Positions 38,101-49,764 of a DNA stretch of 64,000 nucleotides are shown here, in pieces. The notes under the pieces are model-generated. The model was not told the origin of the DNA and did not search any database. It saw only the letters and a program-made list of their open reading frames with translations. Source of the DNA: Notospermus geniculatus (lineage: Eukaryota > Nemertea > Pilidiophora > Heteronemertea > Lineidae); NCBI GenBank assembly GCA_002633025.1, contig NMRB01000336.1, positions 5,138 to 69,137 of the forward strand, in the 5' to 3' direction. Position 1 is the first letter of the stretch, and each line of letters opens with the position of its first letter. Position numbers and translations under genes: made by a program.

Positions 38101-38670
38101 GCTGGATTCGTACCCGGGATCTGCCGCTTGCTAATACCCCCATCACACTGAAGTCGTTCTCAAAACGTCCTGCCCCGTCCTAAAAAAATCGTAAAACGGG
38201 CTAGAACGTGTACCCTTGGCCAAATAATGCTTCGATGTACTGGAGCACCCTTCCCATCCACGAAGTTCGTAAAAAGACTGTAAAACGTTGCCACTACGTC
38301 CACTCCGTTCGCACACAGTTTGAGCCCGTTCGGCAAAATTTTCAAGAACGTACTATGAACTAGCTCAGTGTGATGGGGGTATAATACCCCCATCACACTG
38401 AGCTAGTTCTCAGTACGTTCTTGAAAATTTTGTCGAACTGGCTCAAACTGTCTGCGAACGGAGTGGACGCAGTGGCAACTTTTTACAGTCTTTTTACGAA
38501 CTTCATGGACGGGAAGCGTGCTCCAGAACATCGAGGCATTATTTTGCCAAGGGTTGCACGTTCTAGCCCGTTTTACGATTTTTTTAGGATGGGTCAGGAC
38601 GTTTTGAGAACTACTTCACTGTGACAGGCCCTTTAGCGAACGTGATAACCACTAGGCTACCACGGCTCTC
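38101..38670 (-). repeat. tRNA-like sequence interrupted by a fold-back element
   Basis: On the minus strand the right part reads CCGTGGTAGCCTAGTGGTTA, an A-box-like tRNA 5' half. The left part reads TTAGCAAGCGGCAGATCCCG then GGTACGAATCC, a B-box-like 3' half. Removing 38135-38634 brings the halves together at the anticodon arm. One base of the B box departs from consensus (A for T). It could be a tRNA pseudogene or the head of a tRNA-derived SINE. Confidence 0.6.
38135..38634. mobile_element. 500-bp fold-back element with arms of about 245 bp
   Basis: The two halves are near-complete inverses. Landmarks ACTGAAGTCGTTCTCAAAAC, ATCGTAAAACGGGCTAGAAC, GAACGTACTATGAACTAGCT and the centre ATGGGGGTATAATACCCCCAT recur in mirror order. 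There is almost no loop. It looks like a very long-armed foldback MITE inserted into the tRNA-like sequence. Confidence 0.85.
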
Positions 38671-40565
38671 CTCACTGACCTCTAGTTGAAGGGTATCGTG
38701 AAGAGAGCATCATTGTTGCAACGTAACCACTATCCTGCATTGCTTTTGCATAGCCAACGACGTAATGTTTTTTCCCATTGTCATTTTTTGCAGGTGCTAA
38801 TCAGAACCCCATGGGAAGTCACCACAAGGTACGATCTACTTAGCGGCTCACCCGAGGGACTTCTGAGGACTCTCTAACGAAGACATCCAACGGAATATTG
38901 CACATCGATGATCAAACCGGGTTTTATTAAGATTAATGAACCCAGGCAGAAGCCTATATTATCGGATTTGCTGCCAGTTAGCTCTTGAATAATGGGCACT
39001 AGCTATGGATTTGTGGTACGTGTGGTTAGTCTCAGTTAGCATGTCTTGTTGCAAAGTGTTAGCATGTTTTTCGAACTGAATGCAACAAAGTAAAACCTTT
39101 TTATTAATGCTTACAGATGACGAAGCGTGCAAGAAAATTGCAAATCAGACACAAAGGTGTGATGCTACGGAAATATTACTTTTGTGCCGAACAATTTTAC
39201 GCCGTTGAATCGACAATCTTTGATTAATCCTTTCATCACGATCACACGTCCCAGTATTAACTCAGCAGCTGAATTGATCGTGAAAGGACATCCCTCTCAT
39301 CTCTCCACCGAAGAAAGAAATCGATACATGGATGCATATAGACCAAGAATTCTACTTGAGTTTCCAGTCAATTTCAACAACCACCTGTCCATCTTCGCCA
39401 GATGAATGGGTGGGCTGAAATCATAACAGGCCAGCAGAGTCATGAGTTCAAACGTTGAGCAGGCGTCGGGTCAGTGGGATATGTGCCGCTCTACTTATAG
39501 GTGATTGGTCTTTATGAAGACCTGTGTCAATTTTCTCTTTAATTCAGATCGAGTCTGTGGCACCTGGAAATAGCAAGGTACGAGTTGTCTTTTATGAATC
39601 AGCTGATGAACTGGCTGCATCCAGCTAAGATGCCGAGCGTACATATTTTCTGGAAACTGAAAGGGGATGGGTAGTCTTAATTGATCACATTTTTACTAAT
39701 TAACATATTGATGTTGATACAAAGCATTAATCAGGATTTAAAATGGCGGCTTCCAGCGGCGGATATGGCCATGACCTTGACTGATGGATGAAACCATAAC
39801 AAGCAGGATTCATCGCAATATAACGACTATCATATATCTATCATTCTATATGCAATTTAAAAGCATAGTCGTGACATACATGTACAATATTCAGCCTTTT
39901 ATTGTTTGCAAAGGATGATCATTATATTGGCTTGTGACGAAATAGAGCAGCTAGTGTTGCAAAAAAACGTGGATACGAATCAAGTTAAATTGATATGACA
40001 AATTGATACCCTTTACGAAAAAGGTATAATAAGTATGATCTTGCATTTCGCCATTTCAAGGAAGGGAAGTTTTCATTTCTACTTGGAACACTCCGAAGCA
40101 TGGAAATAGCTTGTTTTGCATGAGAAAGTATCTAATGTGGAGCACAACATATCTATAAATTGGATATACATGTAGTGAAAGACATAGTATATCTTATTGG
40201 ACTGGTACATCGAACACACAAAAGGGCCAATCTGTGCAATTGTGGAGTATATCACGTTGGAGTATGCTATTCACGAGCTGTTACATGTATACGAGGGCCG
40301 TTTTTGATAACGTGGAAGGTGACAATTCTCCAACAATTTAGAGGCGTACAGGGAAGTGTTTTCTTCTTGTTGCGGTACTGTTCACTCTCTAGCCATAGGA
40401 AGGCTCCACCGAACCGCCACCATTGAACTAATACGAGCAATCCACGGAAAGCCACCGGCCAACCTATCCCGATTCCAAAGGCAACCCGTCTACAACCAGC
40501 GGTACCGTCCTCATCAACACCGGGGCTCCGCAGCCCACAGAGCTTCCAGGTCGAAACGAAATAAA

Positions 40566-43500
40566 ATGTTCCGAGACCATTCAAGGCATGTTCGCCTTGA
40601 ATCTAAAGATCCCGATGAAAATGTCAGCGATTTGAGTTTCAAAGAACGGATCAGATTCGCAACTAAGAACAAAGTGTGGGAATCTTTGGCGTATAAGTTT
40701 TATAAAAGGAGGCTATTATACGTCTACCTGGTGTCGACGCTAATTTTTGCAGGGATTGTTACACTGCGGCTGACGGTATCTATCAATCTGGGTGAGTACA
40801 ATATCAGACTAATTACAATTCTCTGAGTTGCAGTTGTCATTCAGGGGCGTAGGCTGGGAGGGGGCACTGGGCGCACGTGCACCTCCCCACAGCAGTAAGA
40901 GAGTTCCGCTTTGGGAAAGAAGAAGAAAATCAACCTTGTAATGACGTGTAAAATATTGGATAAAAGCACTGAAATCACGTCTCAGAGCATCTAGATTCCA
41001 AAATTTTCTGGAGGAGGCCCCCAGATCCCCCGGAACGCACCTTTGTTTACTCTTAAGCATACCGTGAAATTTCATGCCTAGGCTACAGAAGGAGTTGTTC
41101 AACTTTCCCAAAAATGTGCACCTCCCTAGGCTCAGACCAGCCTACGCCCTTGTCATCTCACCAAACAGTCGATACTGATGGTTCATTTTGCAACCTTCTT
41201 GTCGATGCATAAACTTTGGAACTATCCTTTTTGTCGTTATCTTGAACCTAAGGCTGATGTTAGACCACGGACTGCAGCAGTCGGCACAATAAAGTGCCAC
41301 ATCGTGGTTTGTTTTGAAAGCAACCGTGGTAAGCTAGGCCGAAAGGCTATCGGCCTAATTTTTGCACGACATTGGTCAAAGCATACCACACGTAGCTAAA
41401 TGCAGCTGATACGATTGATGATGCGAAAGGTTGAAAGACATATCCGTTTGCATGCGCTTTGAAATACTATTTCCACCCGGTTCTACTTACAGGCTTTAAT
41501 GGCCAATTCTGGAAACCACAGCCTCTGAACTAATAAATAGCCGTATACCATGTGTACATGTAGGATGTAAACAGCTCTACAATGCATGATCACTTGCCTA
41601 GAGACGGTTTCTTCATCCCTTTGGCCCTGGTGGACCTCATTTAGGCCTGAAATACCTCACTGCGTCCTCCGTCAACAAGACTCACCTGGGCCTTCCTTAT
41701 TTGCATCTGCTGATAAAAAAAACTCTGAGGAGAAGTGCTTCATGAGAAAAGATCCTGGGCCGTATTCAATAAGGGTGTTTAGCTAAATCAGCGTACAAAT
41801 TCTGCATTACACAGGTTATAGGCCTAGAAACTATTGTTCTACGTTCTGTAAGCTGCCTGATCCCTGGCATTTTACCCACACGATGATTACACGCGTCTAA
41901 CATTCCTGCGTCTTAGTGTGCGAGGACAATAGAACGTGTTGGAAAAATTCTAGACCAGCCTTCCTGATCGTTCAACATTTCCTTCATGCTCTTTGACTTA
42001 GACGCAGGATAGTTAGACGCGTGTGATTATCCTGCGGATAAACGCCTCTGGTGAACCACCGTACAGACATCAGACAATAGTTTTCTAGGCCTTTAACCTG
42101 TGTAATGCAGAATTTGTACGCTGGTTAGGCCAAAACACCCTTAAACGTGCGATGATCACCCTTATTGAATACGGGCCCCTGTCTTTTGGTATCTTGATCC
42201 GCAAGTAAAACCAGGGATTGTAGAAAGTTTCAGGTCAATAGTCCCAGCGATTACGAAACGTGCCTGCTAACGGACGACGACGACGGACGAGGGACGCTGC
42301 ACCACGAGAAAAGCTCACGGCAGATGAGATAATTGTTCAACTGGTCGTTAGTTTAGTCTGATCATACTTAAAGCCCCACAGTATTGAATTTTACGATATT
42401 TTCAAAAAGTTAGGAGAGTGCACATAGAGGTCCCATAGCCTCGTGAAAGTCCCCAAAATGCTTGCCTGATCACTTCACAGAATCAAGGCCTAGTTTTCAG
42501 CACGCATTGGAAAAAAACTGCAGGGAGAGCTCTAATGTATTCTGACAGAGCGTAGTACATTTTACACTACGCTGACGTCGTGCGAGAATCGCGGCGATGA
42601 TTTGCGTTTTTCACATTCAATACAGTGGGGCTTTAAGGACAGGACAATGTTTCTTGAGGACTCTATCGGTTGCTGCCGCGAACTATCGATAATTTTTTTA
42701 TATTGAGATACATTATAGATGCATTATGGATTAAACCTGATGTCGACACAGCTCTAAACATCACTGCCCCCCCCCCCTTGCGAGTAAGTCCTCCCCTTAA
42801 TAATATAATATGTTCATGATGTGGGGTCAGTGAACTTGGTTTTTAAAACAACATTCAGCCGCTCGTGTCATATTCGCACTGCCTCACTCCATCAACGTTT
42901 CTGACTTTGCTGTCATTTCCCTTAGAAGCAATCATTGTGTTGAAAACGAAATCGGAGATTCCGGATTCTTCGCAACCTCCGAGTATAAAGGCTGTAATTC
43001 TAAAGACGCTAAGGTGAATAAATTAAATTCCATTGGTAAAATAACAAATAATTGGTTTGCCGACAGAGTGAATCAGAATTTCGCGTTCCATTGATTTATC
43101 TGACGTGATGTTTGAAACTTGTATAATATAGTTTAATGTTTTTTCCATTAAGGAATTTTTCACTTGGTGATACAACGGATTCATTTTATTGAATTTTTCA
43201 CTTCCTTTCAATGTGCCAACTATAATGAAATGGTGCGTGGACCATGTGCTCTCCTGGGTGAATGTACCAGAAGTACGAACAAGAAGTGTCAAGTCAATAT
43301 GTTAGAGGGAAACATCATACATGTACAAATGTACCAGGTTAGAACATTCTTTGTGGTATTGTGCATAAGATGAGCCAAGTACATCTTTCAAGATGGACGA
43401 CTGGCAGCCATATTTGAAATCCAATCCGGCTGGCAGCCATGTTTGAGATAGGATTGGGCTGATTTGCTGAACATATAAGGGCACCTATATATGTGTAGAT

Positions 43501-43866
43501 ATAAAATCACAGTTAGAAGACTCTAGGTCAAATAGACACGAAGCACGCCACCAAAATGGCAACACGACAAGAGCTCACCCCGGTAAGCTAAAAATGACGA
43601 CGTATATTTTACAAGTTATCGTGTTTTTGAACCAGACGAAGATGAACACACGTTTTCTATCAAAAGGTGCAGTGCGTATTCAGCGCAAGTCCGCAAAAAT
43701 CAAATAGAAGACCTGGCAACGAAAGGTGCGATCACCAATGCGAGTGCAAAAATAAGAGCACACCTCATCATTGGAGATTCGATTATCAGACGGTCCGATA
43801 TGATTCGGCCTCTTCGATCGGTCTATCCACTTCCCTACGGAAACAAAACCAATGATGAATTCATAT
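40566..43866 (+). CDS. Possible type II membrane protein, exons 1-4 (3' part unresolved)
   Basis: Candidate exons 40566-40791, 42926-43013, 43536-43582 and 43708-43866 join in phase (1, 2, 1). The ATG at 40566 opens a 50-odd residue charged N-terminus (MFRDHSRHVRLESKDPDE), then a hydrophobic stretch (LLYVYLVSTLIFAGIVTLRL) that suits a signal anchor, then GTGAGT. The second exon continues EAIIVLKTKSEIPDSSQPP, stem-like. The third has an N-x-T site (NGNTT). The fourth contains HLIIGDSIIRRSDMIRPLRS before GTAAGG. Known: Golgi glycosyltransferases and sulfotransferases have this layout, but no catalytic motif is visible, so this is only a resemblance. Exon 1 is well supported; exons 3 and 4 are weak, resting on phase and splice words. 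The frame upstream of 40566 stays open back to about 40356, so a longer N-terminus is possible. Confidence 0.4.
40843..41150. repeat. GGGGCGTAG-type element with inverted ends
   Basis: Starts AGGGGCGTAGGCTGGGAGGG and ends in CAGCCTACGCCCT, its near inverse. It contains GGAGGCCCCCAGATCCCCC. Same family as 4299-4571; it lies in the presumed first intron of the candidate membrane protein gene. Confidence 0.7.
41757..42178. repeat. 422-bp palindromic element with GGGCCGTATTCAATAAGGG ends
   Basis: The left GGGCCGTATTCAATAAGGGT is inverted at the right (ACCCTTATTGAATACGGGCC). Several interior words (TACAAATTCTGCATTACACAGG, GAAACTATTGT, ACACGCGTCTAAC) also pair across the centre. Non-coding. Confidence 0.8.
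42200..42295 (-). repeat. CGTCCGTCGTC / GCACGTTTCGTAA repeat, inverse copy
   Basis: On the minus strand it reads GTCCGTTAGCAGGCACGTTT, then TCGCTGGGACTATTGACCTG. The same words occur on the plus strand near 46400-46470 (TTAGCAGGGCACGTTTCGTA). It is an interspersed family of unknown type. Confidence 0.5.
42367..42637. repeat. TIR element with CTTAAAGCCCCACAGTATTGAA ends
   Basis: CTTAAAGCCCCACAGTATTG at the left and CAATACAGTGGGGCTTTAAG at the right are inverse with one internal mismatch. 271 bp, no open frame. Confidence 0.8.
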
Positions 43867-44347
43867 GTAAGGATTGATCCTCAGCAAATCCTTTTGCCAT
43901 TTCTCGGCAAATCTGACAACCACATCACGGCTTTCGATATCAACGTACAATACAGTATACAAAATGTACATACCTGGTTCCTGAACGTGCGTCAGCAAGG
44001 ACTTATCCAATTACGACAGTCCGTTGCCAACAACAGCCGTAATTAGACAACATTTGCTGGTCTTCGTTCGCTTATCTGGTTTGTCAGCGGGGAGATACAA
44101 TCAACGAGCATTGGCCCGATTTGAAGACGGGATAATTCGTAAATGTAACCAAATTGGTGACTGGTTGTCCTGTAGTTGTCGCTGCTTGCCCCGGCGATGT
44201 GTGGCACCTGAAATAAATAAAAAGAGTTAGTGGTTGGAATTTCATGAATTGAGCCAGATCTACAAGGAAGGTACATGTACATTTGAAATCGATATGGTCA
44301 AAGTGACAATATCTGTCGTGGCAAGGAAAAACCCACTCAGACATGTC

Positions 44348-44624
44348 AAGGTGCCCACAGGTCGACATTGCGTCTTGAAGCAACTCGACGGATCCGTCGA
44401 AGATCAAACAGCCACCACGCGCAGGTCGACATTTCAGCGATTGAGAGGAACTCGGAGCAACTGGCAGTTATACCTTCATGATGCATCCGGTAGTTGCTCG
44501 GAGACACAAGCGCGGTCAGGTCGACAAAATCGGCAACTGACCAGTCATTCCGAGTTGCTTCCATCGCCGGAAAGCTAGTTGCCGCGAGTTGCTTCAGGAG
44601 GCAATGTCGACCTGTGGGCACCTT
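44348..44624. repeat. TIR element with AAGGTGCCCACAGGTCGACA ends
   Basis: AAGGTGCCCACAGGTCGACA then TTGCGTCTTGAAGCAACTCG at the left. The right end is the near inverse, ending CCTGTGGGCACCTT. GTTGCTCGGAG/CTCGGAGCAAC pairs inside. 277 bp, non-coding. Confidence 0.85.
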
Positions 44625-44854
44625 CAGAGGTTACATTGACTAGAAGCGAAAATTTATGAATTTTTGCTAGAAGTCATACTTGAAGGATGACTTAAGGTCC
44701 ACAAATCGGCCTATCAAAAGCGTGCAATGCATGCAAAATGTTGAACACAACGCAGGTCATCTTACATTAACACTGTCTCTACCACCTAACCCTGTTGAAT
44801 TTACCAGGGCAGGACCCGTCCAGTGAACATCGGAGGTTCTTTCGCTTGTGACGT

Positions 44855-45164
44855 AAGGTCCTGAGACCACGTTCACAAAGCGCCCTAACTTAACGGGTAG
44901 GCAACTCCTTTGCCAGGCGGCTGATAGTGAACAATACATGTAAGTTTCCTGCAAATGCACAATATTTTACGCGCTCCTTAATGTTACGACAGCTTCGTGA
45001 ATAGATGAAGTTCTCTGGGGTCTTATTCATGAAGCTTGCGTAACTTTGCGGAGTGCGTAAACTATTGTCCATTGCGGGGAACCTACATGTGTTGTTCACT
45101 CTCAGCCTGACAAAGGATTTGCATACCCATAACGTTATCGGCGCTTTGTGAATAAGGTCCCTGG
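44855..45164. repeat. TIR element with GTTCACAAAGCGCC arms
   Basis: AGGTCCTGAGACCACGTTCA then CAAAGCGCC at the left; GGCGCTTTGTGAATAAGGTC at the right. Interior words such as AGTGAACAA and TTGTTCACT also pair. Imperfect, so older than its neighbours. Confidence 0.65.
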
Positions 45165-46394
45165 TTACATCAGGATACTCGCACGATCGCTATTGAGAAA
45201 CAACACAATGTCCTTTGCATCTAATGTAAATTCCCGTCCTTTTTGTCACATGAAATTTCATATTGTTCTTTCATGACAAATATTTCTACAATACGTCGGA
45301 TGCAAATCAATGATGGCTTCAATGTATACTGCTGGTATTTAGCGCCAAGATTAGTCATAATTTCCGGAATTTCGGTGGTTGGGAAACAAAAATATGCGAT
45401 ATCAACTGTCAATAGAACGCCTGAGGATGAAAAGCAGTTTGTAACAAGACAGTTATAACTGAGCAACGCTCTATTCGAAAGCAAAAGTTAATTTTTTCTC
45501 AGGTAAGGTACTACGGGAAAAGGAAAAACGTGTATTCTCTGTTAATGTCAATGGAGGACGTGCTGTATGGGTACAAGATCTGAAGTAGAAGCCACGAGGC
45601 AAACGTGTTGGTCTACGGTATAAAGCCTTTGAGAAGTTGACACCTTTTGGGTTGAAAAATGTGGTTTTCCTTGGAAATTCAATCTCAAATATCAAACAGC
45701 GACGAGGTCATTCAACTTCTCTTGACATGCCCGATGAACATTACCACAAACGTTGCGAAAGATGATGAAAAAGAAATTATAAGGAAATAAAAGAGGTGTC
45801 AATTTGGGCGTGAATCCGATAATACAAATCTTATGGCATTTTCAACCTGGTCACATGAACCATAGGTTTGAATGTAGGAAATTTATTAAACATGACATGT
45901 ACTGCAAACACTACACGGACTTCCCATCAACGGTTTAGCCTGTGCATGTCATTTTGAGCATAAAATCCATCCAATCCATCACTTTTTGCTCACCAATCTT
46001 CGGAAAATGCGATGGGTCGGTAGTATTTTCTCATCTGTATTCATGAAACGTGGATATAACTTGTCGTCTTCACCTTTTTTGTTCTACAACGATTTCCGCA
46101 CAGGTACTTTTATTTGTTTCTCCGCGTAGATGGATAAAATGACTTCAAAAAAGATCATCTGATTACTATGCATGTCACAATAAACGGTGACACTAGAGAA
46201 TAGGTTTCGCCAAGGACACTCCATTTTTCTCTGGCCATTGTCTAAAGAAACGTTGAGTTGTCAGTGGCTTGGAGACACTTTGAGGAGTAGGTGGACGTCG
46301 TTGTTTATCGTGGAGGCACCATATACTAAGAACATGTAGGCGGACAGATCTTTCTCGGAAGGCTGATAGGTCATCAAACTGTGAGCTTTTGTCG

Positions 46395-46640
46395 TCATGC
46401 GGTGTCCGTCGTCTTCCATTAGCAGGGCACGTTTCGTATCCGCTAGGGCTATTGATCTTAAACTTGGTACATATATACCCCTAGGTCGGATGACCTATGA
46501 CACCAAGTTTCGGTCCGAATCGATTCTCGGCTTGGCCAACAGATGGCCAAAACCAAAAACACAAAAAGTGCAATAACTCCTGAACTAACAACTGGATCAT
46601 CTCCAAATACATAGGTGCATCTAATTAGGATACATAACAT
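46395..46640 (+). repeat. Interspersed repeat, plus copy of the GCACGTTTCGTA family
   Basis: TTAGCAGGGCACGTTTCGTA, then CGCTAGGGCTATTGATCTTA and AACTTGGTACATATATACCC. Its later part (CCAAGTTTCGGTCCGAATCG, then AAAAGTGCAATAACTCCTGA) resembles one unit of the tandem array that follows at 46790. Confidence 0.5.
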
Positions 46641-46789
46641 ATATAACGGGTTTTTGATTTGACCTACTTTTCAAGGTCACAGAGGTCAAAGTTGTACAAA
46701 AGTAACGAACCTGCCACAGTTCGCCATTATTTCACTAAGTAAGTTCATATCTTGCATAAACGTGTATTAAAGGGGTACCTTCAAAAATA

Positions 46790-47215
46790 CCGTGTTTCGG
46801 CACAATTGGACATCCAATATGGCCACCAGGTGGCGTAACTTGAAAATAACTCAATAAGTGCCATAACTCAGGAACGGCTTGACCCAGAGTGCTCAAACAT
46901 GGTATGTACCTCCCTCTAGATGACCTTTACGTGCACGTCAAATTTCGGCCTGATTTGACCTCCAATATGGCCACCAGGTGGCATAGCCCGAAAATCATCA
47001 AAGTGCTATAATTCAGGAATGACTTGACCTAGATTGCTCAAATTCGCTACGTGGCTCCCTCTAGATAATCTATACATGCAGGTAAAGTTTCGGCCCGATC
47101 GGACATCCAATATGGCCACCAGGTGGCATAACCCGAAAATCATCAAAGTGCTATAACTCGGAAATGACTTGACCCAGATTGCTCATGACTGATATGTACC
47201 TTCATCTGTCACAAC
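46790..47215. repeat. Tandem repeat of about 145-148 bp, nearly three copies
   Basis: CCAATATGGCCACCAGGTGG recurs at 46814, 46962 and 47107. Each is followed by a CGAAAAT..TCA..AAGTGCTATAA segment, GACTTGACCCAGATTGCTCA and a CCCTCTAGAT stretch. The copies are 80-90% alike by eye. A minisatellite-sized array, non-coding. Confidence 0.85.
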
Positions 47216-48322
47216 ACTATTATGTCCAACCAGGTGAGCACATGGTCCATGGACCATTATTTAAAGAATGTTTCGGTTGGGATACATCTTTGTCAATGTT
47301 TCAGGAACTTCGACACACGACAACGGCTTCGCCAGCCGATATTTATGCCCAATTGGAATGAACGGATCCAATCGATTCGAGTTCGATTATCGGTATCAAA
47401 AATGTGATGGGCATCCCAGTACGTTCCGGAAAAATTGAAATTTCCACACCAATATCAAATATAAGATAATTCGATTGATAGATTTCGTCGCAAATATTGG
47501 AATTCCACTATTATCTAGAAAAAAAAGATATAACACATCAAACCATTGAAGAAACGTATTGATTAGTGATGAGTCACTTAGATACACCATAGGTCAACAG
47601 ATCACAATAACGTCTATTTTTAGTAAGGTAGTCCTAAGTTAGATCATCTGGGGGATTGTCTGTTTTTGTGGCGACTCCTCTGGCATCAACGGCTTGAATC
47701 GCAATTTTATTTCCGGATCAAGCTCTTGATCACAAAATCACACTTCTATTTTTAGGACAGTTTTTCTCGTTTTGATGAGAGGGCTTGTCTGTTTGTGTCA
47801 TGATACCTCAACTTTCAAACGGCTCGCCTCTCAGGTGTATTTCCGGATCAAGCTCTTGGCGGTATTATGAAAAAAGATACGTGATGATCAATTCGATTTT
47901 AGGTATTTCCCAATATTGATATTTAACGGAGTTGCCGATGGTAGCTTTAAACAATATCTATCAATCTATTTTTTGATTTATTTCAAAACAGACATATTGA
48001 TCTTTAAACAATATTTCGTAGGAGGGATTCCTATATTTTGAGCTAAATATAGTGGTTTTATTTAAGGCTCTGATGAAAACTATTGTGTACCACGCGTTTT
48101 GAAGACAAGTGAAAAAAATTCTAACTTCCAAGGTCGTTTATCACAGCTGCAATGCTGTCTCGGTATAGGCCTATTATGGGTGTGCAATATGAAATATTCT
48201 CTAAGAGAGGATGCATTTGATCTGGTTATAAAAGGGCCCCAGGAATTATTGCATCGAATAACCAAGTCGGCTATACGAGGTACCATTCTTCTAGGTCTCG
48301 CCTTTCTCAATGCAAATACATG

Positions 48323-48734
48323 TAGTGAGGTTTCGCAAATCTGACGAAACACGAAGTACGAAATACGAAATTGGACTGCATTTCCATGACGTAATGGATT
48401 TCAGAAGATAGTTGGTACCAGAAACATTCCTGCTGCCTGTGCGTCGTTTAGCATATCATGTAAGACCGAGAGAGTTTTGGTGCATCTTGAATTTTTAAAT
48501 TTCCACTTCTTATCTACATGTACGAAGTGGAAACGAAAGGTAAATTTCAAAGTTTACTGTACACCGTAACTCTATCGGTCTATTAACGTCATACGCTAAA
48601 AGACGCTCTTGCAGTAGGCGATATATTTGTGGTAGCAACCATCTCCTGAAATACATTACGTCATGGAAATGAAGTCCAATTTCGTATTTCGTACTTCGTA
48701 CTTCGTGTTTCGTTAGATTTGCGAAACCTCACTA
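48323..48734. repeat. 412-bp hairpin element with TAGTGAGGTTTCGCAAATCT ends
   Basis: TAGTGAGGTTTCGCAAATCT and its exact inverse bound the element. Inside, ACGAAACACGAAGTACGAAA and TTTCCATGACGTAATG stretches are mirrored at the other side. The centre is unpaired. Confidence 0.9.
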
Positions 48735-49157
48735 ATATCCAGCAATGCATAAGAAACGTATAACTTGCATTCACCGCGAAATCACCAATGAAGCATCACT
48801 TTGGATCGGGGACCAAAGTTCTAGCAAGCCACCGACAACACACACCAACACACGCCCTGCGGCTATCAATAACTGCCATGCCTCATCGACCGCCAAGCAC
48901 GCATCACTGGGATGAAAGGAACATGGCCAAAAGCCTTTTGCATAGAAGACGAGTCCCCTCTGGGAACCGTTCCAAACATTCCCACTATTTACGTGGAGTT
49001 CAAGTAGATGTTCACATGAATAATTGAGCATTGAGATCTGCGGCAAACCAAAGCAATGGAATTCAGCGCGCGGAGTGAAACTTACTTTCAACTACGAACT
49101 CTACACGTATAATTCCATGTCGACAACAAGACACATGTATCTACTACCACAAAGGTA

Positions 49158-49539
49158 TTAAAGGGAGACATCCGAAAGATATTGCCCGGCGGGCACTTGT
49201 TGTTATTGTTTCATTAACGCACAGCGCCGTCTGTTAATCAGCGGCGACACTACGCTATGGCACAGGCCCCTGGAGAGCTGTCAGTGAGTTTAGAACACGT
49301 ATCTAACCAAAAAACACTAGTTTGTAAAAAACACACCCCGATGTGTTTTTAGATACGTGTTGTGTTTTTTTAGATACGTTTGGTTACATGTAGGTATGTG
49401 TTCTAAACTCACTCATAGCTCTCCAGGGGCCTGTGCCATAGCGTAGTGTCATCGTTGATTAACAGGCGGCGCTGTGCGCTAATCAAAACAAAAACAGCTA
49501 GTGCCCGCCGGGTAATATCTTTCGGATGTCTCCCTTTAA
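49158..49539. repeat. 382-bp hairpin element with TTAAAGGGAGACATCCGAAA ends
   Basis: TTAAAGGGAGACATCCGAAA, GCCCGGCGGGCAC and CTATGGCACAGGCCCCTGGA all recur inverted at the right, with TTAGAACACGTATCTAACC near the centre. Nearly the whole element can fold. Confidence 0.9.
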
Positions 49540-49764
49540 ACACCTACCAGACGCCAGGCGTCGTATATACATGTATCTAGACGGTCGTTACTCATAACCA
49601 ATGTTTTAACCCAGATATCTAGTATTTGTCGCGATGGTTTCTCCAATGACATGTCAATGGTACTGCAAACACGTGAGCCAAAATCCTATTAGTTTAGCCT
49701 CCGCTCGATAAGCGCCAGAAAAAAAGGTTTACTAAAATGTGCGAAACGGATCGAAACAGAAACA

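Larger units (their letters stand above)
26899..40565. other. Gene-poor stretch with gap and inserted elements
   Basis: No exon could be supported by homology here. Contents listed separately: G-run elements (27453, 28156), N gap, hairpins at 31454, 33224, 35713, 36611 and 38135, and a tRNA-like fragment. Single unresolved bases lie at about 30830 and 31399. The first exon of the SLC23 gene is expected somewhere in this stretch, and intron-like AG...GT pairs near 38794-38828 and 39548-39577 are too short to judge. Confidence 0.6.

Noticed and set aside
38794-39577. Tiny AG...GT segments at 38794-38828 and 39548-39577 as exons
   Set aside because: At 35 and 30 nt they are too short to judge, and their phases do not connect to any recognised exon.
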